A DNA stretch of 33,929 nt from an uncultured beta proteobacterium. GTDB lineage: Bacteria > Pseudomonadota > Gammaproteobacteria > Burkholderiales > SG8-39. The position numbers and the translations under genes are program-made. This document shows, piece after piece, positions 1 through 9,339 of this stretch; the first letter of the stretch is position 1, and every line of letters starts with the position of its first letter. The stretch spans positions 1 through 33,929 of the forward strand of contig CADEDU010000082.1 of the NCBI GenBank assembly GCA_902826155.1, read 5' to 3'. Below the pieces are notes generated by a model, which had not been told where the DNA came from, ran no database searches, and was given only the letters and a program-made list of their open reading frames with translations.

Positions 1-329
1 GGGCGCTCGCGCTGTATCGAACCGAGGAGTACGCGCGGGCCGGCCTGCCGATGCTTCCGGTGACGCACGGCAAGCGCTACACCCAGCTGCACATCCTCCT
101 CTACACGTTGATCCTGTTCGCCTGCTCGCTGATGCCGTTCGTGTATGGAATGAGCCGCTGGATCTATCTGCTATCGGCCGTGGCCTTGGGCGGATGGTTC
201 ATCCACTACGCCATATCGCTCTACCGCCGCTATAGCGACGATCTGGCGCGGCGGACGTTTCGGTACTCGATCCTCTACCTCTCGCTGCTGTTTGCCGCGC
301 TCCTTGTCGACCACTATCTGCCGCTCTAG
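1..329 (+). CDS. cyoE: Protoheme IX farnesyltransferase (heme O synthase), C-terminal part
   Basis: Partial gene entering from the left edge; reading begins at base 3 and 108 residues are visible. CyoE/CtaB is an inner-membrane UbiA-superfamily prenyltransferase that attaches a farnesyl group to heme B to make heme O for terminal oxidases. The visible part begins with a segment ending in [13 protein letters not shown], the family's conserved loop with a typical 'dYaraGiPMLPv' motif, followed by about three hydrophobic helices (roughly residues 30-50, 55-75 and 88-105 of the visible part). It ends at a TAG at 327-329. The next gene, an SCO/SenC protein, overlaps its 3' end by up to 38 bases, fitting a cytochrome oxidase biogenesis operon (ctaB-sco). 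The N-terminal DxxxD prenyl-diphosphate motifs lie outside the window. Confidence 0.93.
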   Translation, partial: ALALYRTEEYARAGLPMLPVTHGKRYTQLHILLYTLILFACSLMPFVYGMSRWIYLLSAVALGGWFIHYAISLYRRYSDDLARRTFRYSILYLSLLFAALLVDHYLPL

Positions 330-906
330 CGTCGCGTGGGTCATCGCTGCCGCGTTGCTGGTGACGGCGTGTGGTCGCGGCGACAAGCCTGCTTTCAAGG
401 GCACCGACGTTACCGGGGCCAGCTACGCCAAGACCTTCCAGCTTGCCGATCACTTGGGCAAGGTGCGCAGCCTGGAGGAGTTCCGCGGCAAGGTGGTCGC
501 GGTGTTCTTCGGGTTCACACGCTGCCCGGACGTGTGTCCGACCACTCTTGCGCAGACGAAGCTCGCGCTGACCAAGCTCGGTGAAGACGCCAGCCGCGTG
601 CAGGTGATCTTCGTGACCGTGGATCCCGAGCGCGACACGCAGGACGTGCTGGCCGCCTACGTCACCGGGTTCGATCCGGGCTTCATCGGCCTGCGCGGCT
701 CGCCGACGGAAACCGCGGCCGTCGCACGCGAATTCAAGGTCTTTTATCAGAAGTCGGCCGGAACATCGCCGGAGAACTACTCCATTGATCACACCGCGGC
801 GACGTACGTCTTCGATCCGCAGGGCCGTCTGCGGCTGTTTCTGCGCCACAACGCGGCGGTGGATGATCTTGCAGCCGATCTGAAATTGCTGCTCGCCGGG
901 AAATAG
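292..906 (+). CDS. SCO1/SenC family copper chaperone lipoprotein
   Basis: Thioredoxin-fold protein that delivers copper to the CuA site of cytochrome c oxidase on the periplasmic side of the membrane. The copper-binding motif CPDVC is seen at C78/C82, and the third ligand His is at H167 in the context YSIDHTA. A hydrophobic stretch ending in a lipobox LVTAC (Cys27) indicates a lipoprotein. The length of 204 residues is normal. No ATG lies upstream of the signal sequence; the only usable starts are TTG at 292 or TTG at 304, both inside the end of cyoE, so the genes overlap and are probably translationally coupled. TTG 292 is chosen here. The gene ends just before a strong terminator hairpin. 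The identification is firm, the exact start is not. Confidence 0.93.
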   Translation: MPRSLSTTICRSSVAWVIAAALLVTACGRGDKPAFKGTDVTGASYAKTFQLADHLGKVRSLEEFRGKVVAVFFGFTRCPDVCPTTLAQTKLALTKLGEDASRVQVIFVTVDPERDTQDVLAAYVTGFDPGFIGLRGSPTETAAVAREFKVFYQKSAGTSPENYSIDHTAATYVFDPQGRLRLFLRHNAAVDDLAADLKLLLAGK

Positions 907-935
907 AGCGCGGCTACTCGAGCCCACGAAAAACA

Positions 936-961
936 AAGGCCCGGCGAATCAGCCGGGCCTT
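936..961. terminator. Bidirectional rho-independent terminator between sco and rpoH
   Basis: Perfect 9-bp stem AGGCCCGGC (937-945) with GCCGGGCCT (952-960), extendable by one A-T pair, and a 6-base loop. Read on the minus strand the stem is followed by a U-rich run (TTGTTTTT), making it a good terminator for rpoH. On the plus strand the trailing T content is weaker, but the stem also lies 30 bases after the sco stop codon. Confidence 0.85.
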
Positions 962-986
962 GCTTGCGTTGCGCTACCTGCGGGGA

Positions 987-1835
987 CTATGCCTCGGCGA
1001 GTACTCCGCGCATTTTCGCGAGCGCTTTCGCTTCGATCTGCCGGATACGCTCGGCTGACACGTCGAATTCCGCTGCCAGTTCGTGCAAGGTGGATGGCTC
1101 CTTCTCGGCCAGCCAGCGCGCTTCGATGATGCGCCGGCTGCGCGTGTCGAGATTCGCCAGCGCTTGCGCGAGCCCTTCGCTGCGGCGACGCTCGATCTGC
1201 TCGGCCTCGACGATGCGGGAGGGTTCGACCTCCGGGTCGGAGAGGTACTGAATCGGCGCGAACGCTTCGTCATCGTCGTGCGCGGGCTCTAGCGCCACGT
1301 CCTGACCTGCAAGCCGCATTTCCATTTCCACGACTTCCTGCGGCTTCACGTTCAGCACCGATGCAATCCGCTTGACCTCAGCCTGACTGAGCGTGTCGAA
1401 CGACGGCTTCATGCTGCGCAGATTGAAGAACAACTTGCGCTGCGCTTTGGTCGTGGCCACGCGCACCAGGCGCCAGTTGCGCAGAATGAATTCGTGGATC
1501 TCGGCCTTGATCCAGTGGATCGCGAACGACACGAGTCGGATACCGCGCTCGGGGTCGAAGCGCTTCACCGCCTTCATCAGACCGATATTGCCTTCCTGGA
1601 TGAGGTCGGCGTGGGGCAGTCCATAGCCCAGGTAGCCGCGGGCGATGGCCACCACCACGCGCAGGTGCGACAGCACCAGTTGACGAGCGGCCTCGACGTC
1701 GCCCTCATCGCGAAAACGTCGCGCCAGATCGACCTCCGTTTCCTGCGAGAGCAACGGAAAGCGATTCACCGATTGAACGTAACTCTCCAGACTCCCAACT
1801 GCCGAAGGAACCGGAAAAGCCAGTGCACTGGTCAT
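987..1835 (-). CDS. rpoH: RNA polymerase heat-shock sigma factor sigma-32 (RpoH)
   Basis: Group 3 sigma-70-family factor that directs RNA polymerase to heat-shock promoters. Region 2 runs from about residue 57 to 126 with the conserved block DLIQEGNIGLMKAVKRFDP, followed by the RpoH-specific box QRKLFFNLR at 132-140; region 4 with a helix-turn-helix (TLHELAAEFDVSAERIRQIE) lies near the C-terminus. The length of 282 residues is normal. An in-frame ATG at 1886 would add 17 residues, but a purine-rich Shine-Dalgarno AAGGGG (1850-1845) sits 9 bases before ATG 1835 and directly abuts ATG 1844, so 1835 is chosen. The gene lies downstream of ftsYEX, as in E. coli, with 145 bases between. That gap holds a perfect CIRCE operator and a candidate sigma-E promoter, indicating independent, stress-controlled transcription. 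Confidence 0.97.
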   Translation of the reverse strand: MTSALAFPVPSAVGSLESYVQSVNRFPLLSQETEVDLARRFRDEGDVEAARQLVLSHLRVVVAIARGYLGYGLPHADLIQEGNIGLMKAVKRFDPERGIRLVSFAIHWIKAEIHEFILRNWRLVRVATTKAQRKLFFNLRSMKPSFDTLSQAEVKRIASVLNVKPQEVVEMEMRLAGQDVALEPAHDDDEAFAPIQYLSDPEVEPSRIVEAEQIERRRSEGLAQALANLDTRSRRIIEARWLAEKEPSTLHELAAEFDVSAERIRQIEAKALAKMRGVLAEA

Positions 1836-1898
1836 TGCGAACATCCCCTTTATCGATGGATCGGTGTGGCCCGGCAAATCTCCCACCGACGATGCAGT

Positions 1899-1925
1899 TT
1901 AGCACTCGTGATATTAGAGTGCTAA
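1899..1925 (-). promoter_or_regulatory. CIRCE element (HrcA operator) upstream of rpoH
   Basis: A perfect inverted repeat TTAGCACTC-N9-GAGTGCTAA, identical in both 9-base arms to the canonical CIRCE consensus with the canonical 9-base spacer. CIRCE is bound by the heat-shock repressor HrcA, usually in front of groESL or dnaK. Here it lies 64 bases upstream of the rpoH start codon, with no other start codon nearby in either direction, so rpoH is the evident target. HrcA itself is not encoded in the window. Confidence 0.95.
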
Positions 1926-1941
1926 CAGCGGCCTGAGTTCC
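1914..1941 (-). promoter_or_regulatory. Candidate sigma-E-type promoter of rpoH overlapping CIRCE
   Basis: On the minus strand GGAACTC (1941-1935) is followed after 16 bases by TCTAA (1918-1914), resembling the RpoE consensus GGAACTT-N16-TC(T/A)(G/A)A. The -10 part falls inside the CIRCE arm and spacer, so HrcA binding would block it. A TAATAT hexamer at 1916-1911 could alternatively serve as a sigma-70 -10, but no matching -35 is seen. Inference from motif matching only. Confidence 0.45.
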
Positions 1942-1980
1942 GGCGGTACTTGGTCTCGCTCGGACCGATCGAGCCACGAG

Positions 1981-2892
1981 TCAAGCTGGGCTGGGGTTCT
2001 TGAGTAAGTAAATACTCACAGCCATGAAGGCGCCCAGTAAGCCCAGCAGCCCGGATACACCCACGACGATCCCCATCTGCCCCAGGGTTGGATACACCAA
2101 CCGGACGCTCGATCCATACGCTTGAGCAAGGTCTGCGATCGGCTGGTCCAGGTACGCCAGGACGGCCCACGTGAGCCCGAGCGCAATCAATCCTCCGAGC
2201 AGGCCAAGCCACGATCCGAAGTGACAGAACGGCCTGCGCAGATACCGATCGGTCGCGCCCACCAGGCGCGCCACTGCCAACTCGTCCGCCTGCCCGTGAA
2301 TCTGTGCCCGTACCGTGTTGAACGTGACGCCGACGAACACGGCCCCAAGAAGTGCACTCAGCAAGGTCAGGGCCGCACCGCCGAGCTCAAGTAGGCGCCG
2401 AAGTCGCAGCATCCATGCGGCGTCCAGTTGCACGTGCGCGACCTTGGGCATGGCCCGTACCTGGGCCGCCAACTGACCCTCTTGCGCGATGCCGCTAGCC
2501 TCGAGCCTCGCCACCAGCGTGTCGGGCAGCGGATTGGAGCGCAGCGTCCCCAGCGTGTCACCCAAGCCTTCGATCTTGCGCAGCCGCTCCAGCGCCTCGC
2601 TGCGGGCGATGAACTGCACCGAGCGCACACCGCTCGTATTGCGCAGAACGGATTCCACCGCGTCGATTTCCTGCTTGCCGGCGTCGAGGGCGAAGAACAC
2701 GCCAAGCGTCGGGTCAAGGGCGAAGCCCCCCGCCAAGGCCCGGCCATTCTCGATCGCCACCAGGCCGATCAGCGGCAGCGTCGCGGCGAGACCGATCACC
2801 AGCGCATTGATCATCGAACTGAACGGTGCGCGCACCATGCCGCGCAGCGTTGCGCTCAGACATGCCACGTGGTGAGCGAACCATGCCCTCAT
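1981..2892 (-). CDS. ftsX: Cell division protein FtsX, ABC-transporter-like permease
   Basis: Integral membrane partner of the ATPase FtsE. In the divisome FtsEX transmits ATP hydrolysis to peptidoglycan hydrolase activation in the periplasm. The sequence shows one N-terminal transmembrane helix (about 25-48), a large periplasmic domain (about 50-165) and three further helices near 170-195, 222-247 and 275-297, the standard FtsX layout; the FtsX-type block AVARLVGATDRYLRRPF sits between helices 2 and 3. The length of 303 residues is normal. The start ATG overlaps the ftsE stop by 4 bases (ATGA), so translation is coupled and the two proteins are made together. Confidence 0.95.
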   Translation of the reverse strand: MRAWFAHHVACLSATLRGMVRAPFSSMINALVIGLAATLPLIGLVAIENGRALAGGFALDPTLGVFFALDAGKQEIDAVESVLRNTSGVRSVQFIARSEALERLRKIEGLGDTLGTLRSNPLPDTLVARLEASGIAQEGQLAAQVRAMPKVAHVQLDAAWMLRLRRLLELGGAALTLLSALLGAVFVGVTFNTVRAQIHGQADELAVARLVGATDRYLRRPFCHFGSWLGLLGGLIALGLTWAVLAYLDQPIADLAQAYGSSVRLVYPTLGQMGIVVGVSGLLGLLGAFMAVSIYLLKNPSPA

Positions 2893-3548
2893 TCGACGAT
2901 CACTCCCGCATCGAGCCTCACCACGCGAGATCCATACCGGCCAACGAGTGACGCGTCGTGACTGGCGACGATGACCGCTACGCCCACGGCATTGAACGCG
3001 CGAAACGTCTCGAGGATGCGCACGGCGTTTGCCTCGTCGACATTCGCCGTTGGCTCATCGGCCAGCAGCAGGCTCGGGCGCGCAACGAGGGCCCGCGCAA
3101 CGCAAACGCGCTGCTGCTCACCTGCGGACAACGCCATCGGATTCGATGTCGCCCGCTCCCGCAGCCCCACCTTCTCCAGTGCGGCGTGGGCGCGCTCAAC
3201 GGCTTCGCCGCGGCGCGACCCTGTAACCGCGAGCGCAATGATCACGTTCTCCAGCACGTTGCGATCGAAGAGCAGGCGCTGGTCCTGCAATACCAGACCG
3301 AGGTTGCGGCGCAGATACGGAACCGCGCGGCGCGGGATCCGCGTGATGTCCTGTCCTTGGACTTCGATCCGACCCGACGTGGGCCGCTCGAGCGCCGCGA
3401 TGAGCCTGAGGAGCGTGGTCTTGCCTGCGCCGGACGGGCCGGTCAGAAAGAGCATCTCGCCCGATTCGACGCTGAGGCTGACTCCGCGAAGCGCCTGCAC
3501 GCCATTGCCGTAGCGTTTGTGGACGTTCTCCAGCCGGAATACCGACAC
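2889..3548 (-). CDS. ftsE: Cell division ATP-binding protein FtsE
   Basis: ABC ATPase that works with FtsX at the division septum. Walker A GPSGAGKT is at 37-44, the ABC signature at 140-145 (LSAGEQ, where the second G of the usual LSGGEQ is kept and the first is Ala), Walker B LLLADE at 160-165, and the H-loop His in ASHD. The length of 219 residues is typical. It lies 28 bases downstream of ftsY and overlaps ftsX, giving the classical ftsY-ftsE-ftsX order. The LSAGEQ variant is common in this family and does not suggest loss of function. Confidence 0.96.
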   Translation of the reverse strand: MSVFRLENVHKRYGNGVQALRGVSLSVESGEMLFLTGPSGAGKTTLLRLIAALERPTSGRIEVQGQDITRIPRRAVPYLRRNLGLVLQDQRLLFDRNVLENVIIALAVTGSRRGEAVERAHAALEKVGLRERATSNPMALSAGEQQRVCVARALVARPSLLLADEPTANVDEANAVRILETFRAFNAVGVAVIVASHDASLVGRYGSRVVRLDAGVIVE

Positions 3549-3576
3549 GTCCTACGCTCCCGCGGCAGCCACGACG

Positions 3577-4587
3577 CTAGTCCAGCAGCGCGCGGGCGAA
3601 CTCGGCTGCGACGAAGGGACGCAGATCGTCGAGTCCCTCACCCACGCCAATGAAACGCAGCGGCAACGGGCCCGCTTGCGCGGCGCGGGCACGGGCGTAT
3701 GCAATGGCGACGACCACGCCGCCTTTGGCCGTACCGTCGAGTTTGGTCATCAACAGACCAGTCAGCCCGACCGCCTCGTCGAACGCACGAACCTGATTGA
3801 GTGCGTTCTGCCCGGTATTGGCGTCGAGCACCAGCAGCACCTCGTGCGGAGCTCCGGCCTGCGCCTTGCCGATAACGCGGTGCACCTTCTTCAGCTCCTC
3901 CATCAGATGAAGCTGCGTGGGCAAGCGGCCGGCAGTGTCGGCGATCACGATGTCGGTGCCTCGCGCGCGTGCGGCGGCGATTGCGTCGAACACCACCGCG
4001 CCGGGATCCGACCCCTGCTGCGAGATCACCGATATTCCGTTGCGCTCCCCCCACGCCGCCAGCTGCTCGCGTGCCGCCGCGCGAAAAGTATCCCCGGCGG
4101 CGAGCAACACGGTCTGTCCGTTGGATTGAAAGTACTTGGCGAGCTTGCCGATCGAGGTGGTCTTGCCCACACCGTTCACGCCGGCGATCATCACCACGAA
4201 CGGTTTTGCAGTCCGACTGTCGAGCGGCTTCTCGAGCGGAGTCAGCAACGCGGTGATTTCTTCGCGGAGCGCGTCCTTGAGCTGATCGGCCGACTCGAGC
4301 TTTTCCTTGCGCACGCGCGCACGCAACGCCTGCAGCAGCGCCTGGGTGGCTTCGACGCCGGTGTCAGCGAGCAAGAGAGCGGTTTCCAACTCTTCGAACA
4401 GCGCCTCGTCGATCTTGCGGCCGGTGAAAATCGCACCGAGCTGGGCGCTCGTGTTGCGCAAGCCCTGCTTGAGCTTGTCGAACCACGATCGACGCGGTGC
4501 ATCGGGCGCGGCGGGCGCAGCCGACGCCGCAGACGATGGGGCCTTGGGGGGCTGCGGATCGTCCTTCTTTTTCGACCAGCCGAACAT
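3577..4587 (-). CDS. ftsY: Signal recognition particle receptor FtsY
   Basis: SRP-family GTPase that docks ribosome-nascent-chain complexes at the inner membrane for co-translational insertion. With the start at ATG 4587 the protein begins MFGWSKKKDD, followed by a short Pro/Ala-rich A domain (to about residue 30), the N-domain helices (about 31-125) and the G domain: G1 GVNGVGKTT at 136-144, DTAGR at 217-221, TKLD at 281-284. The length of 336 residues is short, typical of forms with a reduced acidic A domain. An upstream in-frame start at 4680 is rejected because it would reach into the divergent promoter region and adds a non-conserved leader. First gene of ftsYEX, divergent from rsmD as in many proteobacteria. 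Confidence 0.95.
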   Translation of the reverse strand: MFGWSKKKDDPQPPKAPSSAASAAPAAPDAPRRSWFDKLKQGLRNTSAQLGAIFTGRKIDEALFEELETALLLADTGVEATQALLQALRARVRKEKLESADQLKDALREEITALLTPLEKPLDSRTAKPFVVMIAGVNGVGKTTSIGKLAKYFQSNGQTVLLAAGDTFRAAAREQLAAWGERNGISVISQQGSDPGAVVFDAIAAARARGTDIVIADTAGRLPTQLHLMEELKKVHRVIGKAQAGAPHEVLLVLDANTGQNALNQVRAFDEAVGLTGLLMTKLDGTAKGGVVVAIAYARARAAQAGPLPLRFIGVGEGLDDLRPFVAAEFARALLD

Positions 4588-4656
4588 GCGCGCAGAATGG
4601 GGAGTTGGAGCGGTCGCGCGACAGGCCGGTCGCAAGTAGCGGGGGAGAGGCGTCTC

Positions 4657-4662
4657 TATAAT
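4657..4662 (+). promoter_or_regulatory. Candidate -10 box for rsmD-coaD operon
   Basis: A perfect TATAAT lies 27 bases before the GTG start of rsmD in the 102-base space between divergent ftsY and rsmD. No recognisable -35 hexamer is found 16-18 bases upstream (AAGTAG there), so this is a weak or activator-dependent promoter at best. Confidence 0.4.
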
Positions 4663-4689
4663 GCAACGCGATTCTAACAAACCCCTCCT

Positions 4690-6112
<1,423 letters not shown>

Positions 6113-6139
6113 TCGCGCAAGATTCAATCGAGGGGCGCG

Positions 6140-8122
6140 CTAAGCGGCAGCGACGGCGACCTCGGTTTCGACTTTCTCGGGCGTGAGCGCCTGATCCAGA
6201 TCGCCCGACATGCGCTCGATGTCGTCGATCTGCTTGCGCAGGCGTGCGGCCGTGTCTTCCAGCTCGCGTACCCGATCCTCGAGCGTATCGATCGCGCCGT
6301 GTACGCGCTTGATCGAACCGAGCCGCCGGCGCAGATGCTCCTGTCGCTCGTGGATCTGCGCCTCGATCGGCGCGATGGCCGCCCGCAGCCATTGCTCGGC
6401 ATCGCGATTGGCGTAGTTGAACACGCGACGCACCTGTTGGGCGATGGTGTCGAAGAACTTGTAGAGCAGCGTCATCGCCTCGTTGGTGAGCATCGTGAAG
6501 GTCGTGTTGAAGTGCCGGTTGTACAAGGCCTCCAAACGTTGGAACTCCTTCCGATAGCGCACCATCGAGAACGTGGGCACCGATCCGAGCTTCAACTGAT
6601 GCTCGCTGTCGAAGCGCTGATACAGCGCCTGCATCATCCGCTCGACTTCCTGAAGCTTTTCCGCGGCGCGCTCGAGTCGGGTGCGGCTGCGCTCGAAGTA
6701 GCCGTTGAGTGCTGAACGCACGCTTGGCGTGAACTTGCTACGTTGCACGTCCATCAGCGTCTGCTTGGCATCGCGGCTGAGGGCCTCGGTACCCAGCCAC
6801 CACAGCACCAGGTTGGAGTGCTGCGAGAACACGGCGCGCACCGCCTGGAATTGCTGCAGGCTGCGCTCGAATTCGGCTTTCTCCTCGCGCACCCGGCCGA
6901 CCATGTGCGCCACCACGTTGAGGTTCTTACCGCGCAGCGACAGCAACTCGGTGCGCTGCGTCTCGATGCCGGAAAGTCGAGCCTCGATCAGCGCGCGCGT
7001 CTGCGCGAGCAACTCGTGCAGTTCGCCCTGGGTGTTGTCGCGCACGATCTCCTGGCGACGCGGGATCAGATGCCGCGTCAGCGCTTGTTCCAGCAGGGGC
7101 AGGCGGCTGCGTTGCAACATCGGCTCGTCGTTGCGAATTTTCGCGAGCAGCGCGCGTTGCGCCGACACCGGAAATACGCTGCTCGGATCGATCGCGAGAG
7201 TGCTCGCGCAGTAGCTCACCTGCTGCAGCACCTCGGCCTCGATCTCCTCTTCGGTGCGCAACCCATCCCAGAGCGTGTCGATCTTGTTGAGCACCGCGAA
7301 CCGGCACGCATCACGCCCGCCGTTGGGATAGATGAAATCACGCCAGACGTTGATGTCGGTCTGCGACACCCCTGTGTCCAGGGCGAGCAGGAACAGGACC
7401 GCGTGCGCGTTGGGCAGCAGATCGAGCGTCAGCTCCGGCTCGATGCCGATCGCGTTCAGCCCTGGTGTGTCGAGGATCACCAGTCCATGCGCAAGCAGCG
7501 GGTGCGGAAAATTGATCAGCGCGTGGCGCCAGCGCGGAATCTCCACCGTGGCCGGCTGCGGCGTTGGCGAGGCAGCGCGCGGATCGCCGTTGGCCGCGGC
7601 ATCGAACTGCGTCATCAGCCCCAGGCTGTGCGCCTCGCTGATCGGTACCTGCTTGGTTTCGCGAATGCGCTGCAGCGTCTGCGCCATCGAGTCCGGCGAG
7701 GTGACATCCAATTGAAACGTGAGCCACTCGTCGGGATATCGCTTGTACTCGCGGACGGTCGAGGAGCCCTTGCGCGTCTCGATCGGGAGCAATTGCAGGG
7801 TGGGGGGCTGGTCCGGATCCCACTTGAGCTCGCTCGGGCACATCGTGGTGCGGCCGGCACTGGTGGGCAACAGCCGCCGGCCATAGTCGGCGAAGAAGAT
7901 CGCGTTGATGAGCTCCGACTTACCGCGCGAGAACTCGGCCACGAACGCCACGGTAAGCCGGTCGTCCGACAGCCGTTCGCCGATGCGCGTGAGGCGCAGG
8001 TCGATCTGCGCGTTGCTCAGCTGATGATCGCGCAGCCAGTGCCGGAAGGTTTCGATCCGCTGCGCCAGCTCCTGGCGCCAAGACCCATATCCTTCGAGAC
8101 TGTGTACGAGCGTTGGTCCCAT
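6140..8122 (-). CDS. Dynamin-like large GTPase
   Basis: Bacterial dynamin-family protein of 660 residues. GTPase motifs: G1 AEFSRGKSE at 62-70 (the first Gly of GxxxxGKS is Ala), a G2-region Thr in SAGRTTMCP at about 88-96, G3 DTPG at 218-221 and G4 NKID at 279-282. A long helical part follows (about 330-660), ending in a predicted coiled coil near 575-640 rich in Arg, Glu and Leu. No clear transmembrane segment is seen; a hydrophobic LVLWWLG patch near residue 440 could touch membranes. Characterised bacterial dynamins remodel or protect membranes, but the role of this subfamily is not known to me. No good Shine-Dalgarno precedes ATG 8122. The gene stands alone between convergent fdx and the 3' end of mutM, 155 bases away. 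Confidence 0.82.
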   Translation of the reverse strand: MGPTLVHSLEGYGSWRQELAQRIETFRHWLRDHQLSNAQIDLRLTRIGERLSDDRLTVAFVAEFSRGKSELINAIFFADYGRRLLPTSAGRTTMCPSELKWDPDQPPTLQLLPIETRKGSSTVREYKRYPDEWLTFQLDVTSPDSMAQTLQRIRETKQVPISEAHSLGLMTQFDAAANGDPRAASPTPQPATVEIPRWRHALINFPHPLLAHGLVILDTPGLNAIGIEPELTLDLLPNAHAVLFLLALDTGVSQTDINVWRDFIYPNGGRDACRFAVLNKIDTLWDGLRTEEEIEAEVLQQVSYCASTLAIDPSSVFPVSAQRALLAKIRNDEPMLQRSRLPLLEQALTRHLIPRRQEIVRDNTQGELHELLAQTRALIEARLSGIETQRTELLSLRGKNLNVVAHMVGRVREEKAEFERSLQQFQAVRAVFSQHSNLVLWWLGTEALSRDAKQTLMDVQRSKFTPSVRSALNGYFERSRTRLERAAEKLQEVERMMQALYQRFDSEHQLKLGSVPTFSMVRYRKEFQRLEALYNRHFNTTFTMLTNEAMTLLYKFFDTIAQQVRRVFNYANRDAEQWLRAAIAPIEAQIHERQEHLRRRLGSIKRVHGAIDTLEDRVRELEDTAARLRKQIDDIERMSGDLDQALTPEKVETEVAVAAA

Positions 8123-8277
8123 CAGGGCGGTGCGACGAATGCAGCATCGAGGACGATCGCCGACTCTAACATAGAGGGCCGAGAATTCAACGACTTGGCG
8201 CGACTTCCTCGGATGCGGGCGCGATACCGGTCATGCCTCGATTTCGCACCGCGCATCGCCCGCGCGGCCGTCGCGGA

Positions 8278-9093
8278 TCAGCGGGCCTGACAGCGCGGAC
8301 AGAAGAAGGTCGAGCGTTGGCCCTGCACGATCCGACGGATCGGTGTGGTGCAGGTCCGGCAAGGTTCGCCGGCGCGGTCGTAGACCAGATGTCGAACCTG
8401 GAAGTAGCCCGGATTGCCGTCGCTCGCGACGAAATCGCGCAGGCTCGAGCCGCCGGCCTCGATCGCTTCCCGCAGCGTCTGCTTGATGGCATCGACGAGC
8501 GCGTCGCAACGGGCCCGGCTGATGCGTGCGGCGCGCAACGTGGGGCGGATCCCTGCGCGAAACAGGCTCTCGCTCGCGTAGATGTTCCCCACGCCGACGA
8601 CGATCGCGTGGTTCATCAATAGCGTCTTGATCGCGACCGCGCGGCCGCGTGTCTGATCGAACAGATAAGCACCGTCGAAGGCGGACTCGAGCGGTTCCAC
8701 GCCCAGATGCGCGATCAACGGGTGGGTTTCGATCGGTCCACGATGCCACAGCACCGCACCGAACCGACGCGGATCGCGCAATCGCAGCGCGCGTTCACCC
8801 AGACCGATGTCCACGTGGTCGTACGCACCTGGTGGCTCGGCCGATGCGACGATGCGCAGGCTGCCGGACATGCCCAGATGAACGATCAGCGTGCCGCACC
8901 CGCAATCGAACAGCAGGTACTTGGCGCGCCGGCTGACACTGCGGATTCGACAACCACGAAGGGTGCGCGTCAGATTGCGCGGCACCGGCCAGCGCAGCCC
9001 GTGATGCCGCACCACCACTTCGCTCAGCTGCGCGTCCTCGACGAACGGTGCGATGCCGCGGCGGGTCACCTCGACTTCGGGTAATTCGGGCAT
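8278..9093 (-). CDS. mutM: Formamidopyrimidine-DNA glycosylase (Fpg/MutM)
   Basis: Base-excision repair enzyme that removes 8-oxoguanine and cleaves the abasic site. The mature N-terminus PELPEVEV, whose Pro2 is the catalytic nucleophile, fixes the start at ATG 9093; the in-frame ATG at 9273 is rejected since the Pro must be N-terminal. The catalytic Lys (K58, in RRAKYL) is present, the H2TH region holds the motif [10 protein letters not shown], and the C-terminal zinc finger has C245, C248, C265 and C268. The length of 271 residues is normal. It is divergent from the TPR gene, the usual arrangement in Burkholderiales. Confidence 0.97.
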   Translation of the reverse strand: MPELPEVEVTRRGIAPFVEDAQLSEVVVRHHGLRWPVPRNLTRTLRGCRIRSVSRRAKYLLFDCGCGTLIVHLGMSGSLRIVASAEPPGAYDHVDIGLGERALRLRDPRRFGAVLWHRGPIETHPLIAHLGVEPLESAFDGAYLFDQTRGRAVAIKTLLMNHAIVVGVGNIYASESLFRAGIRPTLRAARISRARCDALVDAIKQTLREAIEAGGSSLRDFVASDGNPGYFQVRHLVYDRAGEPCRTCTTPIRRIVQGQRSTFFCPRCQAR

Positions 9094-9279
9094 GGCGTGC
9101 GTTCTGAGAGAGACGAGTCTGGAGCGGGATCGTGCATCCGTCGGTCGAGACGTCGCACCGATCGGACTATGCACCACGATGGCGGGTGAACTTCTGCCGA
9201 GTTGTCCGATCAGAATCCGCGCAGCCTGCGACGATCGATCGAATGTCCTTATCCTGGCCTGCCAAACGGGCATTTGTTC

Positions 9280-9308
9280 TTGTGGCAGGGTGCAAATCTA
9301 CCTAAGAT
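9280..9308 (+). promoter_or_regulatory. Candidate promoter of the TPR-lolB-ispE operon
   Basis: TTGTGG (9280-9285) and TAAGAT (9303-9308) are separated by 17 bases and lie about 30 bases before the preferred start at 9340. The match to sigma-70 consensus is moderate (3 of 6 and 4 of 6). The rest of the 246-base mutM/TPR gap shows nothing else recognisable. Confidence 0.35.
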
Positions 9309-9339
9309 CGACCGGATCCCATACGTTTCAAGCACCGCT

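Noticed and set aside
6743..8290. A 515-codon plus-strand open frame opposite the dynamin-like gene
   Set aside because: Antisense shadow; composition is Arg/Gln/His-rich without conserved motifs, while the minus strand shows complete GTPase motifs.
9287..9306. A sequence resembling the marR-associated dyad (TGCAAATCTACCTAA) in the TPR promoter
   Set aside because: It shares 12 of 15 bases with part of copy 2 but lacks the left TAG arm and is 7 kb away in front of a core gene; probably chance.
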